40,307 bases of DNA from Collinsella aerofaciens (GCF_028207065.1 NZ_JAQLFP010000024.1:1-40307), one strand, 5' to 3'. Shown: positions 7,687 to 15,704, counted from the stretch's first letter. A program made the numbers and translations. The notes: generated from the sequence alone by a model not told the origin.

Positions 7687-8814
7687 TTAACCCCTGAGCA
7701 AACCCAGTGCAAGCAGTATATCCTTGACCAAGTACTTGGCGCAGTCTTTTGGCCTCGCCCTGAGAACGAGTCGGTTAACCCGTACCCCGTTACGAAAGCC
7801 GTCCATAAAGGTATTTCTTTCTATAGGCTTCGTCGAAGGACGTTGAAGCTGTTCATTGTTGGCCACAGCTAGACCAGGATCAACCGGCAAAAGCTCAAGG
7901 TCCGTCATTTCTAACAGTTCTCGACCCTTGTCTGTCTGCACAAGTGCGAGGGATATCCCGTTCGCGACCTCATCAGAAAGCTCGCTACCCCATGAATCGC
8001 CAAGCGTAATATCGGAGACACGATCACCCTTGGCGTAGCGGCAGGAGTAGCAGCCTTCCGTATACGGTAAACCCGAGAGGAAAGCAATCGAGTAGCGATC
8101 GCGGACACCCGTCCTACCCACAGTTTCAGCTCCGCGATAGCGGAGCTGAAACTGGACTTTCTTTCGAAAGTCCAGTATCAGCTCATTAGACAGGTTGTTA
8201 CCTGTCTCTTCCAAGAATCGGCTCAGGACCTTGGGGGACGGTGAACCATGACAGATAAGGTCGATGGTGTAAAGGGAATCGGCTAAACGGCTTCCAACGA
8301 AGTTACGCATCGCAGCAACCTGACAAGGAAGACCGATAAAGAGAACCCTTTGACCACCTTGCAGGGCCTCCCTAACCTCGCGGTACGCACCAAGCGGATT
8401 GCTTTTGACGTATTTGGAGCCTTGGGCCCTCCTCAAGTAATCCGCATCAGAAGTGAGGTGGAACCGGAACTCACCGCCCTCCTGTGCACATGAACACACT
8501 AATCCATTTGACGCCACAAACGCCTCCGAGATGGCCGTAGCCAGACCCCCGGACGAAGATGACATTCTGAGCGATGTATCTTTCGCCCACCCCTGTAGCC
8601 ACTCGAGAGGACGCAACGAAGATGGGGATACCATCTGGGGACACGTTTTCTCGCACAGTCCACATCCCACGCACCTTGTAGGATCAATACGGGCGTTATA
8701 CGCCTCAATCGTATCCTCAATGGCAATCGCTCCATGTCGGCATGAATCGACGCAGGCCATACAGCCAGCGCACATATCCTTCTTGCATACCGTCCTAGTG
8801 CCAACGTTTGACAA
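7687..8814 (-). CDS. FrhB/FdhB-like iron-sulfur protein of a polysaccharide locus (copy 2)
   Basis: Two 4Fe-4S motifs (CAGCMACVDSCRHG and CVGCGLCEKTCPQM) open a 375-residue protein of the coenzyme F420 hydrogenase/dehydrogenase beta-subunit family. The downstream signatures match copy 1: FIGLPCQVAAMRNFVG, DLICHGSPSPKVL and DITLGDSWG. The most likely start is TTG at 8814, since GAGGAG lies 7 nt upstream and the gene then begins 4 nt after the preceding pyruvyl transferase stop; a longer TTG start at 8829 would overlap it. This adjacency repeats the pairing of family members seen elsewhere in the operon. Residues 213-232 are encoded by tandem hairpins, at the position equivalent to the hairpin in copy 1. 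The biochemical role is unknown. Confidence 0.85.
   Translation of the reverse strand: MSNVGTRTVCKKDMCAGCMACVDSCRHGAIAIEDTIEAYNARIDPTRCVGCGLCEKTCPQMVSPSSLRPLEWLQGWAKDTSLRMSSSSGGLATAISEAFVASNGLVCSCAQEGGEFRFHLTSDADYLRRAQGSKYVKSNPLGAYREVREALQGGQRVLFIGLPCQVAAMRNFVGSRLADSLYTIDLICHGSPSPKVLSRFLEETGNNLSNELILDFRKKVQFQLRYRGAETVGRTGVRDRYSIAFLSGLPYTEGCYSCRYAKGDRVSDITLGDSWGSELSDEVANGISLALVQTDKGRELLEMTDLELLPVDPGLAVANNEQLQRPSTKPIERNTFMDGFRNGVRVNRLVLRARPKDCAKYLVKDILLALGLLRG
8121..8176. repeat. Two overlapping hairpins inside the second FrhB/FdhB-like gene
   Basis: CAGTTTCAGCTCCGC (8121-8135) pairs perfectly with 8140-8154 around the loop GATA (15 bp). Sharing the right-hand arm, ACTGGACTTTC (8151-8161) pairs perfectly with 8166-8176 around a 4-nt loop (11 bp). 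The segment encodes the residues just after the FRKK motif, which align with RSKTTGW in copy 1, where another hairpin lies. The two genes' hairpin sequences are largely different, so common descent of the sequence alone does not explain the shared position. No T-tract follows on either strand. Confidence 0.9.
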
Positions 8815-8818
8815 TGCC

Positions 8819-9922
8819 CTACTCCTCAATCATGCTCTTGAGCTGCGCTAGGGACTTCTCCCTCTCCGCACCCATCACATCGTTGACCCGACCAAAGTCA
8901 ATCTGCTTGGATGCTAACTCGACATCATCTAGATTCTGAAGCACTCTGTCCGTGAGGTCCGTGAGTCGCAGAATACTCACGTTCCTGCTCGAGGTTCCGT
9001 TCTTGGGCAGCACTTCTACCAGCGGCGTATTGAGATTTATGGCAAAAGCCGTACCGTGGAACGAGTCCGTGACTAGGCATGCTGCGTTGTCGACATACGA
9101 GAGAAACTCAGCAAGCGTCGGCAGCCACTTGAACTTGCCCTCGCGTGAGGCCTGGTGCAGGCTTGCGGAGATCCGTATCAGGGGCAAGCCAAGCTTTTTG
9201 GCAACCTTCACGGCGTACTGCCCCACCGTCGGGTCGCTGTGAATCTGGTAGACGAGGATGTATTCGCCCTTCGGGGCAGGTGCCGCCATCCTTCTCCACG
9301 CTTCGCCATCAAGCAGCAGCGTGGGATCGACAACCTGTCCGGCCTCTATGCCCCACGAGGCAAGCTGCTCGCGCGCGGCATCCTCGCGTACGAACACGGC
9401 CTCATATGCTCGAAGGTCCTCGAGAAACCTGGGGCGCACGCTATCCGGGATATTCTTCTTACCAAAGCTTGCCGCATATGAGATGCGCCTTGCGCCCTCG
9501 GGAGCAAACTCAAGCGCGTATGACAGGTCGTATGCGCCCGAGCTGATGGGACCCCACACCTGATCGCTTCCAGTCATATAGACATCGGCCTTGGGCGGAT
9601 TAGCCTTCAGCTCCTCCAGGGATGCATAGTGAGGGCTCATCTTAAGCAGCTGGGAACGCTCACGCGCAAACCGCTTGCCCGCCACCCTTGTCTCAGGCTC
9701 CATCAGAAGTCTGTAGACAGACTTCTTCAACGGGTTCCCGTTCCAGGACGGCTTTGTCGAAAGAAGCGTCCTCACCTGCTGGGATACGTCCTCACAAGCA
9801 GGTACATAGTCCATAATCTCGAACTCATGCCCCAAGCTCTCTACCGCTCGTTGTGTCGCATATGCCTGGAGCAGGGAGCCATAATTAGAGATTGCGTGCC
9901 TGGTTATGCAGGATACTTTCAC
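8819..9922 (-). CDS. Polysaccharide pyruvyl transferase family protein (copy 2)
   Basis: The 367-residue protein begins VKVSCITRHAISNYGSLLQAYATQ and has YMTGSDQVWGP and the C-terminal TDSFHGTAFAINLNTPLVE signature of polysaccharide pyruvyl transferases. These use phosphoenolpyruvate to put pyruvate ketals on surface-polymer sugars. I place the start at GTG 9922 because GGAGG lies 6 nt upstream; the longer frame from 9949 adds nine residues not expected in the family. It is followed after 4 nt by the second FrhB/FdhB-like gene. It is clearly divergent from copy 1 (2978-4051), so this is not a recent tandem duplication. Confidence 0.85.
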   Translation of the reverse strand: MKVSCITRHAISNYGSLLQAYATQRAVESLGHEFEIMDYVPACEDVSQQVRTLLSTKPSWNGNPLKKSVYRLLMEPETRVAGKRFARERSQLLKMSPHYASLEELKANPPKADVYMTGSDQVWGPISSGAYDLSYALEFAPEGARRISYAASFGKKNIPDSVRPRFLEDLRAYEAVFVREDAAREQLASWGIEAGQVVDPTLLLDGEAWRRMAAPAPKGEYILVYQIHSDPTVGQYAVKVAKKLGLPLIRISASLHQASREGKFKWLPTLAEFLSYVDNAACLVTDSFHGTAFAINLNTPLVEVLPKNGTSSRNVSILRLTDLTDRVLQNLDDVELASKQIDFGRVNDVMGAEREKSLAQLKSMIEE

Positions 9923-9994
9923 GTGTTTCCTCCGATTGATATCGAGCAACCGCTATTTCTGAATTTTTGCATTCGATTTTTCCACCCGGCTGCA

Positions 9995-11131
9995 CTACAG
10001 CGCCTCCTCAGTCTCGTACACGTGCGCGTCGGCTCGGCTTGCGTCGGAAAGGCCGTCGTTGATCGCGGCGTGCATGTCGCAGGTGGAAAGAGCGTCCAGC
10101 TCCTCCTTCGTCACCTTGCCCGACTCGTAGTCGCGCACGATGGGGAGCTCGTGCATGTCGAACTTCTTGCCGGGCTTGAGCTTGTGCGCCAGCACCCACG
10201 ACGCGGGTTTCCAGATGTACTTGTGCATGGCAGGAGACACGGAGCCGATCATCCAGCAGTTGCGGTCGCAGTGGCGCACGCAGCCGCGCACTTTCTCGGC
10301 CTGGGCGCTCTCCCACAGCTCATCCCAAGACTCGTCGTTAAGGTTGCCCATAACGAGCTTCTCCTTGGTGCCGTTGCAGGGCATGACGTCGCCGTAGGGG
10401 TCGATGAAGAACGTGTCGAACGCCATATCGCACGGGAGCAGGCGCTTCTGCCCATAGATGTAGTTGATGAGGCCCATGTTGAAGTACGCGCGGAACCACT
10501 TCTTGGGCTCGTTGGACTTGAGGAGCTCGTTTACCAGGTCCTCGAAGTTCTGGGCCACCATGGGACGGTCCTTGATGATGTTCTTCGCCTCGACAAAGTA
10601 GAAGCTGTTGTGCAGGCTGGCGGTGGCGAACTCCATGCCGAGCTCGTCGGAAAGCTTGTACAGCGGCACCAAGTCCGCAGCGTTGCGATCCTGCACCGTC
10701 ATGCCAAAGCCCACGTCCGGGTGCTTCATTTCCACGAGCTTCTTGAGCGTCTCGTAGCCGCGGTTGAAGCCGTTCTGGAGACCGCGGATCTCATCGTTGG
10801 TCTGCTGCAGACCCTCGATGGAGATGCGGATTCCCACCTGGGGGAATTCCTCGGCAAGGGCGATGATGCGGTCGGTGAAGAAGCCGTTGGTGGAGATGAC
10901 GATGCGGTCGGACTTCTTGTACAGCTCGCGCACGATATCCGCAAGGTCGGTCCTGATGAAGGGCTCGCCACCGGTGATGTTGGTGAAGTACATGCGCGGG
11001 AGCTTCTTGATCACGTCGAGGGAGAGCTCCTCCTCCGGACGGCTGGGAGCCTTGTAGCGGTTGCACATGGTGCAGCGCGCGTTGCAGCGGTACGTTACGA
11101 TTACGGTTCCGTTGAGTTTCTTCTCGGCCAT
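9995..11131 (-). CDS. Radical SAM/SPASM domain protein in the polysaccharide operon
   Basis: The 378-residue protein has the radical SAM cluster motif CNARCTMC (Cx3Cx2C, residues 16-23), the glycine-rich TGGEPFIR, and STNGFF and ISIEGL strands of the TIM-barrel core. The C-terminal half carries SPASM-type cysteines (LPCDMAF, VMPCNG, then a cluster of Cys in GCVRHCDRNCW) that would bind auxiliary Fe-S clusters. Such enzymes cleave S-adenosylmethionine to a radical that modifies a substrate: peptides in most studied SPASM members, sugars or other small molecules in some. It sits 3 nt after a GT4 gene and before a pyruvyl transferase gene, so a sugar or repeat-unit modification is a reasonable guess. 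No precursor-peptide ORF was noticed next to it. The family is sure, the substrate unknown. Confidence 0.85.
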   Translation of the reverse strand: MAEKKLNGTVIVTYRCNARCTMCNRYKAPSRPEEELSLDVIKKLPRMYFTNITGGEPFIRTDLADIVRELYKKSDRIVISTNGFFTDRIIALAEEFPQVGIRISIEGLQQTNDEIRGLQNGFNRGYETLKKLVEMKHPDVGFGMTVQDRNAADLVPLYKLSDELGMEFATASLHNSFYFVEAKNIIKDRPMVAQNFEDLVNELLKSNEPKKWFRAYFNMGLINYIYGQKRLLPCDMAFDTFFIDPYGDVMPCNGTKEKLVMGNLNDESWDELWESAQAEKVRGCVRHCDRNCWMIGSVSPAMHKYIWKPASWVLAHKLKPGKKFDMHELPIVRDYESGKVTKEELDALSTCDMHAAINDGLSDASRADAHVYETEEAL

Positions 11132-11134
11132 GGG

Positions 11135-12418
11135 TTAGGCCACCACCTTCCGGTCAATTAGTTCTTGATACAGGGAGACGAGATTCCGGATGTATTTCTC
11201 TTGATTACAGTTCTCTGCCACGAATGAACGGCAATGCGCGCTCATCGCGGCGTAAGCCGCAGAATCGGCGGCCACCGCCGCACCCCTACGGATTGCATCT
11301 GCGAGTCCTGCCTCATCGTGGGCTTCAGCCAGGAAGCCCGTTTCACCCTCACGTACCAGCTCGGGTATTCCGCCCATGTTCGTACCGATAACGGGCTTGC
11401 CCGCGGCGAGTGCCTCGAGAACCGCATATGGCGCGTTCTCGAGCCACTCTGACGGCGCAGCCGCCAGAGTGGCTCGATTCACAAGTCCGCGCAGGGCGTC
11501 ACCGGTTTTATATCCAACCAGCTCAATCCTCGAGCTTATTTCGTTTGGCATTGCGGAAACTTTGACCTTCACAGCATCACATTCAGGGCCATCGCCTGCA
11601 ATAACAAGACGCCAATCAGGGATCACCGGTGCCGCCTTCTCAAAAGCATGCACGAGCGTTAACACGCCTTTCTCGCGAGAAATGCGTCCCAGATACAGCA
11701 TGTAGGGATCTTCATTATTTTGGTTGGCAACTTCCCGTGACATCGAATCGGGATTCAGGAAATTCCGCATGAGGACAAGCTGACGCTCGGGAAGCCCCGC
11801 TTCAATAAACTTGTTCCGCATGAACTCACTCGGGCAGATGATGCGATCGAGACGTGAATAGGTTTTGTGCCGTTTAAGCCACTCCGCCTCAGCCACCGCT
11901 AACGCGCTTTTTGCGATCGAACCCTTTACGCACTTCTTCTTAAGGCAATTGCCAAAATGACCCCCGAGACACGAATCGCAAACGTTGCCCTCGGAATCAA
12001 GCATAAGATAGCTCGGGCAAGCAAGAATCAAGTCGTGCGAGGTATACACAACCGGCGTTGGATGCTGCTTTAGCCAAGGAGCGTCCAAGATGGAAAACGT
12101 AATCTGCCTATGAGTGAGATTGAGATGGATTACATCGGGCTGGAATTCACGGCACAGCGCATCGAACTTCTCGCGCGCCTCTTTGGAATACACAAGTGCC
12201 TGCGCGGCCTTCGCCTTATCGACAATAGAGCTCGGTCCGTTATAGTCGCGATTCGTTACAAAGTAACGCGACCACTCAGTCGGCTCATTACGCTCATCCT
12301 CCATGCTGAAGAAGGCAACTTCATGCCCAAGAGCGCGAAGACCATCGGCAAGAGCAAAGTAGTACGTCTCGCTTCCACCCTTGCGCCAATGAAACTTATT
12401 TACAAGAAGGATCTTCAT
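11135..12418 (-). CDS. Glycosyltransferase family 4
   Basis: The 427-residue protein starts MKILLVNKFHWRKGGSETYY, the N-terminal glycine loop of GT4 enzymes. It has LYLGRISREKGVLTLVHAF and the E-x7-E region in SEWLENAPYAVLEALAAGKPV, which bind the nucleotide sugar in a GT-B fold. A cysteine-rich insert (CDSC, CLKKKC near residues 145-165) recurs in capsule-locus GT4 enzymes and may bind metal or be structural. It probably adds an early sugar of the repeat unit. Its ATG shares one base with the TAA of the preceding GT4 gene (TAATG), indicating translational coupling. The donor sugar cannot be told. The coding sequence of the SEWLEN motif forms a long hairpin (11439-11477). Confidence 0.9.
   Translation of the reverse strand: MKILLVNKFHWRKGGSETYYFALADGLRALGHEVAFFSMEDERNEPTEWSRYFVTNRDYNGPSSIVDKAKAAQALVYSKEAREKFDALCREFQPDVIHLNLTHRQITFSILDAPWLKQHPTPVVYTSHDLILACPSYLMLDSEGNVCDSCLGGHFGNCLKKKCVKGSIAKSALAVAEAEWLKRHKTYSRLDRIICPSEFMRNKFIEAGLPERQLVLMRNFLNPDSMSREVANQNNEDPYMLYLGRISREKGVLTLVHAFEKAAPVIPDWRLVIAGDGPECDAVKVKVSAMPNEISSRIELVGYKTGDALRGLVNRATLAAAPSEWLENAPYAVLEALAAGKPVIGTNMGGIPELVREGETGFLAEAHDEAGLADAIRRGAAVAADSAAYAAMSAHCRSFVAENCNQEKYIRNLVSLYQELIDRKVVA
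11439..11477. repeat. Hairpin inside a glycosyltransferase gene
   Basis: TCGAGCCACTCTG (11439-11451) pairs with 11465-11477 over 13 bp. After one A-C mismatch, CGGC/GCCG adds four more pairs around the 3-nt loop GCA. The region encodes LAAAPSEWLE, part of the conserved donor-binding motif of GT4 enzymes, so the hairpin is built from needed codons and is not an insertion. Confidence 0.85.
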
Positions 12419-13521
12419 TACGCAACACCCTCATACAAAGCAAGCGTCCTTTGGACGACGCTGTTCCAGTCATAGCCATTAATCGCGCGGTCACGTGCCA
12501 TGGCGCCCAGCCTCTCCGCTTGGGCAGAATCCGCTATCAGGCCTTCAAGCACGTCGCGCAGCGCCCCCGCGTCTCCGTGTGGGAACGTGAGCCCGCAACC
12601 CTGCAGAACATCCGCGCACTCGGGAATATCCGAGGTAACGCATGCCGCACCGTGAGACATGGCCTCCAGCAAGCTCATGGGCAGGCCCTCAACGTCGGAG
12701 GGGAGCGCGTAGCAATACGCGTTGGAGTACAGCTCGGAGAGCAGGTTGCCCTCAACGTGGCCGGTAAAGAGCGCGCGGGGGTCGGACGCGGCAGCCTCTT
12801 TGAGCGCCACGGCGTAGTCGTCCGTATCGGAGGAGTCGCCCGCGATAACCAGGCGCTTATCCGTCTTTACCTGCTTGTACGCCTCCACCAACAGTTCCGG
12901 TCGCTTCTCGGGCACAATGCGACCGAGGTAGAGGACATAGGAGCCCTGGGTGAGCCCCAAGCGCTCGGAGATCTCCTTCGCGGGAAGATCCGCCTCGGGA
13001 GTGATGCCGTTGGGAATGAGCGTAGCCTCGCGGCCGTAAGCCTCCTTGAAGTACTCCTGATTGCCCCGGGAAAGCACGATGAGCGCATCCGCGCACTTGG
13101 CCGCCGTCGCCTCGCCGAACTTGATGTACTTGGAAGCCAAGCCGCCCCATTTTGCACGCTGCCAGTCCAGGCCGTGGATCGTTGCCACGGTCCTGATGTC
13201 CGCGGAACGCGCAAAACGAAGGGGGACACACGGCCCCTCTGCGTGATAGTGAATTACGTCTGCCCCGTCTTTGATGGCGGCCCTTGTTGCGGCAAAGCTG
13301 CTCGTGAGCGCAGAGAGCCCCTTGATGTCCAGAGCCTTTACGGGAACGATGCGGTAGCCATCCTTCTCGTAGGGCTCGGAAGGAGCTCCTTCGCCCATAC
13401 GGTCGTAGCAGGTTACTTGGTGACCAAGGTCTGCCATACGGCGAGCAAGCTCGCCTACCACCACTTCTACGCCGCCCTCGCGCGAACCCGTTCTCTTTTG
13501 GCCTATCATGGCGATGCGCAT
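12418..13521 (-). CDS. Glycosyltransferase family 4, WchF/Cps2T-like (possible rhamnosyltransferase)
   Basis: The 367-residue protein begins MRIAMIGQKRTGSREGGVE, a very characteristic start shared, as I recall it, with Cps2T/WchF-type enzymes that add rhamnose to lipid-linked glucose in streptococcal capsule synthesis. It also has VLYLGRIVPEKRPELLVEAY and the SDVEGLPMSLLEAMSHG donor-binding motif. Its place right after the priming transferase gene fits an enzyme adding the second sugar. The start is ATG at 13521, 1 nt after the previous stop. A GTG four codons upstream would place the ribosome site too close. GT4 membership is certain; the rhamnosyl specificity is an inference from the N-terminal motif. 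Confidence 0.85.
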   Translation of the reverse strand: MRIAMIGQKRTGSREGGVEVVVGELARRMADLGHQVTCYDRMGEGAPSEPYEKDGYRIVPVKALDIKGLSALTSSFAATRAAIKDGADVIHYHAEGPCVPLRFARSADIRTVATIHGLDWQRAKWGGLASKYIKFGEATAAKCADALIVLSRGNQEYFKEAYGREATLIPNGITPEADLPAKEISERLGLTQGSYVLYLGRIVPEKRPELLVEAYKQVKTDKRLVIAGDSSDTDDYAVALKEAAASDPRALFTGHVEGNLLSELYSNAYCYALPSDVEGLPMSLLEAMSHGAACVTSDIPECADVLQGCGLTFPHGDAGALRDVLEGLIADSAQAERLGAMARDRAINGYDWNSVVQRTLALYEGVA

Positions 13522-13522
13522 G

Positions 13523-14302
13523 CTACACGGCACCTTCCCCAGAGAACATCGTCTTCAGCGTGCCGAATATCAACCGCAGGTCCTGGCGCAGGCTGCGATT
13601 CTCTATATAGCGAAGATCCAGCTCAACCATTTCTTTGAAGCCCAGGTAGCTGCGGCCCATTACTTGCCAAGGACCGCTGCAGCCAGGCTTTACGGCAAGG
13701 CGCTTCATGTCGTGTTCGCTGTACAGGGCAACCTCGCGCGGCAGGCCGGGACGCGGGCCAATGAGGTTCATTTGGCCCAAAAACACGTTGATGAGCTGGG
13801 GCAGCTCGTCGATGCTGTGCTTGCGAATGAAGTTACCCACGCCGGGAATAATGCGCGGGTCGTGCTTCATTTTAAACATGGGGCCGGTGGCCTCGTTTTG
13901 AGCCTGCAAGTCCTTGAGCATTTGGTCTGCATTGGGCACCATGCTGCGGAACTTGTAGATCTTAAACAGGTAGAACGTGCCGTCTTTGTGCACGCGGCCC
14001 ACGCGCCACTGCGAATATAGGGGGCTTGCGCCCGGGCTCTTTATGCAAATGACCACGCTCAGAATTAACCCGGGAATAAAGAGCAACACCAAGGCTCCGC
14101 CTGCGGCGACAATGTCCACCGTACGCTTAATAACGCGGTAGAACCTGTGCCCAAGCTCGGGCATAACCCCGGAGTTGGCACCGCGCAGCATTTCGGTGGC
14201 TTCTTCGTTTGTAAGGTAATCCCCCGTAGCACCCGCTGCGGCAGGGACGGAATTCGCCGTGGCGGCTGTGCACGCCTCTCGCGCACCCTGCTCCACGGTC
14301 AT
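13523..14302 (-). CDS. Undecaprenyl-phosphate sugar phosphotransferase (priming enzyme)
   Basis: The 259-residue protein has about 65 variable N-terminal residues, one membrane segment (DIVAAGGALVLLFIPGLILS), then the full bacterial sugar transferase domain: KFRSM, FIRKHSIDELPQL, GQMNLIGPRPGLP and PGCSGPWQV. It should transfer a sugar-1-phosphate from a UDP-sugar to undecaprenyl phosphate at the inner membrane, starting each repeat unit. It has a short PglC/WecB-like form with one hydrophobic segment rather than the five-helix WbaP form. The start is ATG at 14302 because GGAG lies 9 nt upstream; the longer open frame overlaps the antiterminator gene and its first 50 residues look non-coding. 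It is the second gene of the operon. Confidence 0.93.
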   Translation of the reverse strand: MTVEQGAREACTAATANSVPAAAGATGDYLTNEEATEMLRGANSGVMPELGHRFYRVIKRTVDIVAAGGALVLLFIPGLILSVVICIKSPGASPLYSQWRVGRVHKDGTFYLFKIYKFRSMVPNADQMLKDLQAQNEATGPMFKMKHDPRIIPGVGNFIRKHSIDELPQLINVFLGQMNLIGPRPGLPREVALYSEHDMKRLAVKPGCSGPWQVMGRSYLGFKEMVELDLRYIENRSLRQDLRLIFGTLKTMFSGEGAV

Positions 14303-14367
14303 TATCGTAGGCTCCAAGAGCCCCCCCGATACTTTTTGCCTTCGTTCGTCCGCTTGCGAGCTTGCAG

Positions 14368-14913
14368 CTAGGCGATCGATCTTCTGTGATTGCGCATGAC
14401 GCGCTGCTCGTTTGAAAGCACCGCGAGGCCAACGCGGGTGGTTACACGTCGGCCGCACAGGTTGAGCTCCAAAAAGGCAGTGCTCTTGCGTCTATTAATG
14501 GTTTTGATAAGGCCCTCGTGGCCCAGCAGCGGACCTTCCGTTACTACGACCTGGTCCCCATCCTTTAGAGCCTCACTCATGGGCACCACGCGGTCTCCCC
14601 TATTGGTAAAGCCACCAATAAGCTGAGTCTCTTCTTTTGCCAGCGGCACAAACTGACCGTCCTGGGAAAGCACCCGGGCAAAGTCGTCCATGCGCAGCAG
14701 ATACTGTTGCACGGTGCGAGGATCTGCCGTATCGCAAATGAGATAACCGGGAAAGAGCGGCTTGGTCGTGCTGACCCATTCGCCTTGTACCTTGATCTCG
14801 GTTTGATATTGGGGATAAAAGAGCTCCTGCATGGCGTCAGCCGGCACCATGCGCTCGATGCGCTCGCGCATAACGTCTTCGCGACCGTTAATGACCTGGA
14901 TCACATACCACAC
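14368..14913 (-). CDS. NusG-family operon antiterminator (LoaP/UpxY/RfaH-like)
   Basis: The 181-residue protein has an NGN domain (VWYVIQVINGREDVMRERI ... LFPGYLICDTADPR) and a C-terminal KOW segment (DGDQVVVTEGPLLGHEGLIKTINRR). Specialised NusG paralogues that open capsule or antibiotic operons bind RNA polymerase and let it read through long operons. As the first gene of a roughly 15-kb polysaccharide operon, this one fits that role. The start chosen is GTG at 14913: AAGGGGG lies 8 nt upstream and the protein then begins at WYVIQV, the usual NusG start. GTG codons at 14922 and 14919 are too close to that site. A large leader hairpin lies just upstream (14943-15015). The general housekeeping nusG is normally elsewhere, beside secE, which argues for a specialised paralogue here. 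Confidence 0.88.
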   Translation of the reverse strand: MWYVIQVINGREDVMRERIERMVPADAMQELFYPQYQTEIKVQGEWVSTTKPLFPGYLICDTADPRTVQQYLLRMDDFARVLSQDGQFVPLAKEETQLIGGFTNRGDRVVPMSEALKDGDQVVVTEGPLLGHEGLIKTINRRKSTAFLELNLCGRRVTTRVGLAVLSNEQRVMRNHRRSIA

Positions 14914-14942
14914 GAGCACCACCCCCTTGCTGTCTTACGTGT

Positions 14943-15015
14943 GGCTCACGGGGTTTGGGTATGGCTTCGCCAGGGCGCTTGTGCGCGAAGGCGCTCCATA
15001 TTCAAACCCTGAGCC
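14943..15015 (-). promoter_or_regulatory. Structured 5' leader hairpin of the polysaccharide operon
   Basis: Read on the minus strand, four nested stems form one 73-nt hairpin: GGCTCA/TGAGCC (6 bp), GGGTTTG/CAAACCC (7 bp), TATGG/CCATA (5 bp) and CTTCGC/GCGAAG (6 bp). They are separated by a 2-nt bulge, a small AA/CC internal loop and a 5-nt bulge, with a 14-nt terminal loop. It ends 29 nt before the GTG of the antiterminator gene and has no following T-tract, so it is not an intrinsic terminator. LoaP-type antiterminators are known to recognise a leader RNA hairpin. This could be that element or an autoregulatory site; binding is an inference. Confidence 0.75.
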
Positions 15016-15677
15016 CAGTTAGACAAGCACGTGGCTCTGCCCCACCGTGAACGGTATGTAAAAGTGCAGTGGCTAGAGACGCGGACGTGTATCGCTAAAA
15101 TGACCACGACTCCAGCTGGCTGCGTGAGACCCAGTAAAGCGGGTACAAAACTGGACCGCACGCAAACAGCTGTAAGCTGTAGGACTGCTGCGTTTTGTCA
15201 TGAAATATCGATTCGAAAGAACAGCCTGCACATAGACAAGAACAGATACATTCGATGCGATACGCATGAAGACGCTATTGGAGCTCGTGGTTTTTCTGGC
15301 ACCGCCGTTACGGCCGGATGCTGATCGACCCTGCGCTTTGCGGCTTGCTGGAGCCGTGGGCACAGTTGAACCCATGTAACGTTAGATATCCTAGCACAAG
15401 GCGACTAGAAACCGATTTAGGCCGCACGCGACAACATATCGTCCATTTGCAGTGCTTAAGGGGGTAATTTTACAAACTTGTTCACATTAACGCAGGTTTA
15501 TGCGGGTGTAGCTGTTGGCATACACCGCCCGAGCTGCAACGCTGACGGCATGAAATGCAAAATGGAATTATGTTGGGTTAACAAACTATGTACAGAAGTG
15601 GGAAATAAATTGCGCAACTTTTTTTGGGTGTGGGTGTTGGTGTGGCGTCGCTTTGATTTGCGCGGTGATTGCATATG

Positions 15678-15704
15678 AAAAAAGCCTCCTGATTCCCGGA
15701 GACT
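15678..15704 (-). terminator. Intrinsic terminator after tRNA-Ala
   Basis: On the minus strand, AGTCTCC pairs with GGAGGCT (one G-U pair) around an 8-nt loop and is followed by six T. It lies 12 nt past the tRNA 3' end and would separate the tRNA transcript from the polysaccharide operon. Confidence 0.8.

Noticed and set aside
9629..11161. 510-residue plus-strand frame opposite the radical SAM gene
   Set aside because: It is an antisense frame without family motifs, while the minus strand encodes intact CxxxCxxC and SPASM motifs.
14943..15015. The leader hairpin as an intrinsic terminator
   Set aside because: It is not followed by a T-run on the coding strand, and the sequence after it leads straight into a ribosome site.
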